Origin: CAYOVG01 sp964407285
GTDB lineage: Bacteria; Desulfobacterota; Syntrophobacteria; Syntrophobacterales; Syntrophobacteraceae
Reading direction: 5' to 3'
DNA length: 11,752 nt
Assembly (NCBI GenBank): GCA_964407285.1
Contig: CAYOVG010000231.1
Location: 1-11,752 of the forward strand
In this document: positions 8,587 to 11,752 of the stretch, piece after piece
Layout of the letters: every line of letters begins with the position of its first letter
Numbering within the stretch: the first letter of the stretch is position 1
Position numbers and translations under genes: made by a program
The notes under the pieces: model-generated
The model's input: the letters and a program-made list of their open reading frames with translations, nothing else
Database searches by the model: none
What the model was told of the DNA's origin: nothing

Positions 8587-8686
8587 NNNNNNNNNNNNNN
8601 NNNNNNNNNNNNNNNNNNNNNNNNNNNNNNNNNNNNNNNNNNNNNNNNNNNNNNNNNNNNNNNNNNNNNNNNNNNNNNNNNNNNNN
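8587..8686. other. Assembly gap of exactly 100 N
   Basis: There are 100 unknown bases. The round number suggests a default gap length rather than a measured one. The identical 55-bp sequences on both sides suggest overlapping contig ends that were not merged, or a tandem repeat array too long to assemble. No reading frame across this point is reliable. Confidence 0.97.
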
Positions 8687-8741
8687 TGCCGCTCGTCGCC
8701 CTCCCGCCTACCGGCGGTACACTTCCGCCTACCGGCGGTAC
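8687..8741. repeat. 55-bp direct repeat, right copy
   Basis: This copy is identical to 8532-8586, with the 17-base core at 8704-8720 and 8725-8741. It may be the same physical sequence assembled twice at two contig ends, or a true further part of a longer tandem array. Confidence 0.85.
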
Positions 8742-8815
8742 TGCGCAAGGAGAATGTCGGAGCCATCGTCCGCCGCATCCTTTTTGTTGCAAGTCCCGGA
8801 AACGACAAGCGCGAT

Positions 8816-8844
8816 CGAAAATTTTCGCCGCGATCCGCGGATCG
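8816..8844. promoter_or_regulatory. Two adjacent perfect palindromes, possible operator
   Basis: CGAAAATTTTCG (8816-8827) and CGATCCGCGGATCG (8831-8844) are perfect palindromes of 12 and 14 bp, separated by three bases. They lie after the hflC stop and before tamA. Such sites can bind dimeric regulators, or the 14-mer could form part of a hairpin after hflC. There is no T-run that would make it a standard terminator. The function is inferred from position only. Confidence 0.3.
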
Positions 8845-8909
8845 TCGCCGCCCGGACAAGCCCTGGTTTACAGAACCGGCCAGAGGATGGCATGTGCCGG
8901 TATTGGCCG

Positions 8910-9902
8910 TCAAGGAGCGGTGGCGCGGTCTGCCGTCGTGGACTGACCCGTGCGCGGCGCCGCCTGCTTCAGATAACGATAAAAATCGCTGTCGGTGGTG
9001 ATGACCAGGACCGAATCGTGGTTTTCCCGAACGGTATAGGCCTCCAAGGTTCGCAGGAACGCATAGAATTCCGGGTCCTGGTTGTACGACCGCCCGTATA
9101 TCCGCGTTGCTTCCGCGTCGGCTCGCCCTTGTATTTCTTGCACCTGGCGATAGGCGGTAGAGCGGATTTCGCGCAGATCCTTTTCCATTTGCCCCAGGAT
9201 TTCCGCGCTGCGGCCTTCCCCTTCGGAACGGAACTGAGCGGCGATTCGTTTGCGTTCCGAGATCATTCGCGCATACACCTTTTCCCGCACGCTTTCCACG
9301 TAATCCAGTCGTTTGATGCGAACATCCACCAGCTCGATGCCGTATTGTGGAATAATCTTGCGCGCCTCGCTCAAAATGGTGCGGGTGATTTCCTCCCGAC
9401 CGCGCGTAATTTCCTTTTTCAGCTCTTTTTCCTGCTCTTCGGGCACCTCCTCCAGCAGCTCCTCCCCGGGCACTTCCCAGGTCGCGCTTCGAACAAGCTG
9501 GACCAGCTCGCTGCTGGAGACCTGATCGCGCACCACCGAATCGATAATGTCGTTCAAACGGGACTGCGCGCCTTCTTCGGTGGCGACATTTTCCAAAAAT
9601 CTTCTCGCATCGGCGATACGCCAGCGAGCGGTCGTATCCACCCAGATGAATTCCCGGCCCTTCGTGGGAATTTGATTCGGGTCGCCATCCCAGACAAGAA
9701 TGCGTTTTTCAAAGCGGCGGACTTCCTGTATGAAAGGAAGCTTGACGTGCAATCCCGCTTCGGTGACGGGATCGCCCACGGGGCGTCCGAACTGAATGAC
9801 GATCGCCTGTTGGCCTTCCGGCACCGTATAAAGGGCGCTGTTCAGCACGATCGCCAATAGCAACGCCGCGCCAAAAATCACCGGTATGATCGGCCTTCTC
9901 AT
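8910..9902 (-). CDS. hflC: FtsH protease modulator HflC
   Basis: The 330-residue protein has an N-terminal signal-anchor helix (~4-25) and an SPFH/prohibitin domain starting at YTVPEGQQAIVIQFGRPVGDPVTEAGLHVKLPF (~25-57). A long helical part holds the conserved ARMISERKRIAAQFRSEGEGRSAEI stretch (~211-235), and the C-terminus contains the HflC-like VLVITTDSDFYRYL (298-311). E. coli HflC has 334 residues. HflC and HflK build a large periplasm-facing cage in the inner membrane that encloses FtsH hexamers and tunes degradation of membrane proteins. The start chosen is ATG 9902-9900, because AGGAGG lies 6 nt before it and the protein then begins directly with MRRPIIPVIFG; the longer open frame to 10016 adds 38 polar residues not found in the family. 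The ATG overlaps the hflK stop (ATGA), so translation is probably coupled. Residues ~142-172 are unusually rich in Glu and Lys where E. coli HflC is shorter. Confidence 0.95.
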   Translation of the reverse strand: MRRPIIPVIFGAALLLAIVLNSALYTVPEGQQAIVIQFGRPVGDPVTEAGLHVKLPFIQEVRRFEKRILVWDGDPNQIPTKGREFIWVDTTARWRIADARRFLENVATEEGAQSRLNDIIDSVVRDQVSSSELVQLVRSATWEVPGEELLEEVPEEQEKELKKEITRGREEITRTILSEARKIIPQYGIELVDVRIKRLDYVESVREKVYARMISERKRIAAQFRSEGEGRSAEILGQMEKDLREIRSTAYRQVQEIQGRADAEATRIYGRSYNQDPEFYAFLRTLEAYTVRENHDSVLVITTDSDFYRYLKQAAPRTGQSTTADRATAP

Positions 9903-11005
9903 CTTTGCCCTCCTTTCGGCGGTTGGTCTGCTCCGGGTTGCCCCGGGTCCGGCGTTTGCCCTCTTCCGGTCTGCTCCATCGACATTTGGCTCGTTCCCGA
10001 CTCTATGGAAAGCCACGGGACCATCGCTTTTTGTTCGCTGTCCACGATGTAAAGCTTTCCCATGCCCGCCAGATAAACATCCATGGCTTCCAGATACATC
10101 CGCTGTCGCGTTACTTCCGGAACCTCCCGATATTCTTTCAGTATGTCGTCGAAGCGGACCGCTTCGCCGTTCGCCCGATTGACCCGTTCCAAGGCGTATC
10201 CTTCCGCCTGGCTGATGCTTTGCTGCGCAACGCCCTTGGCTCTTGGAATTTCCCGGTTGGCTTGCTCCTGGGCTTGGTTGATCGTGCGTTCCTTGTCCTG
10301 GCGAGCTTCATTTACCTCGTTGAAGGCGGGTTTTACCGGCTCCGGAGGGGTAACGTCCTGCAGCTCGACGGTCACCAATCGCACACCGCTTTCATAGGCC
10401 GACAGGATCTTTTGGATCTCGTCTCTTGCCTCGGTGGCGACCGCCACCCGATCCACGGTCAGCACCTCGCTTCCCAACCGGTTTCCCACCACCCGGCGCA
10501 TAACCGCCTCGGTGATATCCCGAATCGTTTTGGGGGTGTCCCGCAGGTGAAAGAGGAAACGGATCGGATCCTCGATGCGGTATTGGATGATCCACTGGAC
10601 ATCGATGACGTTCAGGTCGCCGGTTAACATCAGCGATTCCGCGTTGTAAGCCTCGCCGGGCGCATATCGCGTCCGTTCTCCCGGAACCGCCGCCACCGTT
10701 CGAAAGCCGAATTCTTCTTTCAGCACGCGGGCAGTGGGGACGAGTCGGACGGTTTCGATTCCCAAAGGCCACTTGAAATGCAAACCCGGTTCGGTTGTGC
10801 GCACCACCTTTCCAAATCGTTGTACGATAGCGGTTTCCTCCGGCTGAACCGTGAACCAAGTGGTCCATCCAACGGCGAGCACCGCTATGACGGCGACCAG
10901 AAGAACAATCGGCCCCATTTTGGCGTCGCGCCATTTTCGTCGCAACATTCCCAAAAAATCCTCCCATTCGGGCGGCAGTCCTCCCGGGGGGTTCCACTGT
11001 TGCAT
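9899..11005 (-). CDS. hflK: FtsH protease modulator HflK
   Basis: The 368-residue protein begins with a Pro/Gly/Trp-rich cytoplasmic end (MQQWNPPGGLPPEWEDF) and has one membrane helix (~31-52). The SPFH domain starts at TVQPEETAIVQRFGKV and includes LTGDLNVIDVQWIIQYRI (127-144). The helical region carries the HflK hallmark VELQDVTPPEPVKPAFNEV with NEARQDKERTINQAQE (~213-247). The tail is Gly/Pro/Gln-rich, as is common for HflK. It is a little shorter than E. coli HflK (419). With HflC it assembles around FtsH in the inner membrane. ATG 11005-11003 is the start because a perfect AAGGAGGT precedes it by 5 nt; extending to 11095 would add 30 residues without family support. It is the first gene of its transcription unit, with hflC overlapping its stop. 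Confidence 0.95.
   Translation of the reverse strand: MQQWNPPGGLPPEWEDFLGMLRRKWRDAKMGPIVLLVAVIAVLAVGWTTWFTVQPEETAIVQRFGKVVRTTEPGLHFKWPLGIETVRLVPTARVLKEEFGFRTVAAVPGERTRYAPGEAYNAESLMLTGDLNVIDVQWIIQYRIEDPIRFLFHLRDTPKTIRDITEAVMRRVVGNRLGSEVLTVDRVAVATEARDEIQKILSAYESGVRLVTVELQDVTPPEPVKPAFNEVNEARQDKERTINQAQEQANREIPRAKGVAQQSISQAEGYALERVNRANGEAVRFDDILKEYREVPEVTRQRMYLEAMDVYLAGMGKLYIVDSEQKAMVPWLSIESGTSQMSMEQTGRGQTPDPGQPGADQPPKGGQR
9909..9914 (-). promoter_or_regulatory. Ribosome binding site of hflC, inside hflK
   Basis: AGGAGG, within AAAGGAGGG, lies 6 nt before the hflC ATG and inside the last hflK codons. It fixes the hflC start at 9902 and supports translational coupling. Confidence 0.7.
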
Positions 11006-11010
11006 CGCAA

Positions 11011-11018
11011 ACCTCCTT
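11011..11018 (-). promoter_or_regulatory. Ribosome binding site of hflK
   Basis: AAGGAGGT is a full anti-Shine-Dalgarno match 5 nt before the ATG at 11005-11003. It decides against the longer in-frame start at 11095. Confidence 0.75.
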
Positions 11019-11065
11019 CCTTTCGGATTGATTGTTGTTTTCGCTTCCGTCGGAGCGGATATGCG

Positions 11066-11095
11066 AGATAAGCTTATTATTGAAAATGCCCGCAA
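11066..11095 (-). promoter_or_regulatory. Weak candidate promoter of hflK
   Basis: On the minus strand TTGCGG (11095-11090) and TTATCT (11071-11066) are spaced 18 nt apart, about 60 nt before the hflK start. AT-rich DNA with a short inverted repeat (ATTAAA-GTA-TTTAAT, 11095-11109) lies at and just upstream of the -35 box. The palindrome ATAAGCTTAT (11068-11077) overlaps the -10 box. The match is modest, and other placements in this AT-rich leader are possible. Confidence 0.22.
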
Positions 11096-11178
11096 TTAAA
11101 GTATTTAATCATCCGCGACGGAATTGCCAAAAATCGGACGAAAATGACGAGCGCGAAATGGAACGCTCCGAAAAGATT

Positions 11179-11258
11179 AGAGCCTGTTTGAAAACCCGTC
11201 TAAGACCCGGAAATTGCGTTTAAACTCTGGCCTGATCCGGAGTTTTCAAACAGGCTCT
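11179..11258. repeat. Short inverted-repeat element, MITE-like
   Basis: AGAGCCTGTTTGAAAAC (11179-11195) is the exact reverse complement of 11242-11258, giving 17-bp terminal arms around a 46-bp centre. The inner flanks are also partly complementary, so the RNA or single strand could form a long imperfect hairpin. No transposase frame lies inside. The size and structure fit a miniature inverted-repeat element or the paired ends of a collapsed insertion sequence; I could not identify a clear target-site duplication. It lies about 170 bp upstream of hflK. Confidence 0.5.
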
Positions 11259-11752
11259 CAATACCGTCGCCATGCTTCCGGAATTTGCAAGGTAGCTTTG
11301 TCTCGAGCGTGGAATCTCTCTAATAAGGGGAAGAAGCCTTAAAAGAATCAGCAAGAAGATACCCACTTGTGTAGGATAGGAATTCGCTTTTTGTCAACAA
11401 AAATCGAAAAAGAACCGTCGGTTCCTTGTCCACTTCCGGCTACCAAATACAACCTTTTTGGTCTCGCGATAGAGTTCTTGTCCGATAGTCGGTTTTCCAA
11501 TGAAGTTGTATCTTTGCGTGCGTTGAAGGCAGAAAAAGCAAATCGGCATCAGGTTTGACCGATATGTAGAAGTTCTTCGCTTTAAGGGGCGAATACCGTC
11601 TTGCCTCCCTATCCAACTACAGTATCGACCCACTTGTATTCTCTTGCCGTTCAAAACTATGATATTTTTTAAATCGGGAATCGAAGAAAAGAATACGAAG
11701 AACTCGGGGAGCCGTTGTTCGCCCCTTTCTCGCTTGCACCTTTGGACTCGCG
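11259..11752. other. AT-richer stretch without a recognised gene
   Basis: This end of the window is poorer in G+C than the gene block. It holds one 86-codon open frame on the minus strand (11654-11394, product with NGKRIQVGRYCSWIGRQDG near its start) that has no clear ribosome binding site and resembles no family I recognise. Two small inverted repeats are present: TTTTTGT-CA-ACAAAAA at 11388-11403 and GAACCG-T-CGGTTC at 11412-11424. The second is followed on the minus strand by TTTTT and could be a weak terminator, but its stem is only about 5 bp. I cannot assign a function. Confidence 0.35.

Noticed and set aside
8532..8741. CRISPR array
   Set aside because: The units are tandem with only 4 bp between the 17-base cores, there are no unique spacers, and no cas genes are present.
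8494..8913. Minus-strand frame across the N gap, starting with TTG overlapping the hflC stop
   Set aside because: It contains 34 unknown residues and changes frame relative to tamA only because of the arbitrary gap length. It is not counted as a separate gene; its relevance for the tamA start is given as a finding.
9903..10016. N-terminal extension of hflC
   Set aside because: It lacks family support and overlaps the 3' end of hflK. A strong ribosome binding site marks the internal ATG at 9902.
11006..11095. N-terminal extension of hflK by 30 residues
   Set aside because: The perfect AAGGAGGT lies inside the extension, directly before ATG 11005, and the extra residues do not resemble HflK.
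11394..11654. 86-codon minus-strand frame as a transposase fragment
   Set aside because: It has no catalytic motif, no family resemblance I can name and no ribosome binding site. It is kept only as part of the description of that region.

Overview
The window looks like chromosomal DNA from a Gram-negative bacterium. It encodes an outer-membrane β-barrel protein with POTRA domains (TamA), its inner-membrane partner TamB, the HflK/HflC pair that controls FtsH, a MgtE magnesium channel and a secreted BON-domain protein. The proteins resemble proteobacterial or Desulfobacterota homologues, but I cannot place the organism more closely. A run of exactly 100 N shows that this is a draft scaffold, possibly from a metagenome.

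Layout: every convincing gene is on the minus strand, so transcription runs from high to low coordinates. From the right: 11259-11752 is AT-richer DNA with no gene I recognise; 11179-11258 is a small element with 17-bp inverted repeats; then hflK (11005-9899) and hflC (9902-8910), overlapping by 4 bp. Next is an intergenic stretch with two adjacent perfect palindromes (8816-8844), a short tandem repeat and the 100-N gap (8587-8686). Then come tamA (8503-6743), tamB (6694-2342, 48 bp later) and mgtE (2316-991, 25 bp later). At 774-983 on the plus strand is what looks like the C-terminal scrap of a DUF1028 protein, converging on mgtE. The left edge holds a BON-domain lipoprotein-like or periplasmic protein that runs out of the window (418-1), with a good σ70-type promoter.

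Functionally this is mostly an envelope maintenance block. HflKC forms the membrane assembly around the FtsH protease. TamAB spans the envelope and helps outer-membrane protein insertion and/or lipid transport. MgtE brings in Mg2+. tamA-tamB-mgtE is probably one transcript and hflK-hflC another. Their adjacency depends on the assembly gap, which is flanked by identical 55-bp sequences and should not be taken as proven.

I found no convincing novel system. The points most worth checking are the repeat/gap at the tamA 5' end, where the reading frame continues upstream through the repeat and no normal start codon is visible, the inverted-repeat element upstream of hflK, the paired palindromes, and the DUF1028 remnant.
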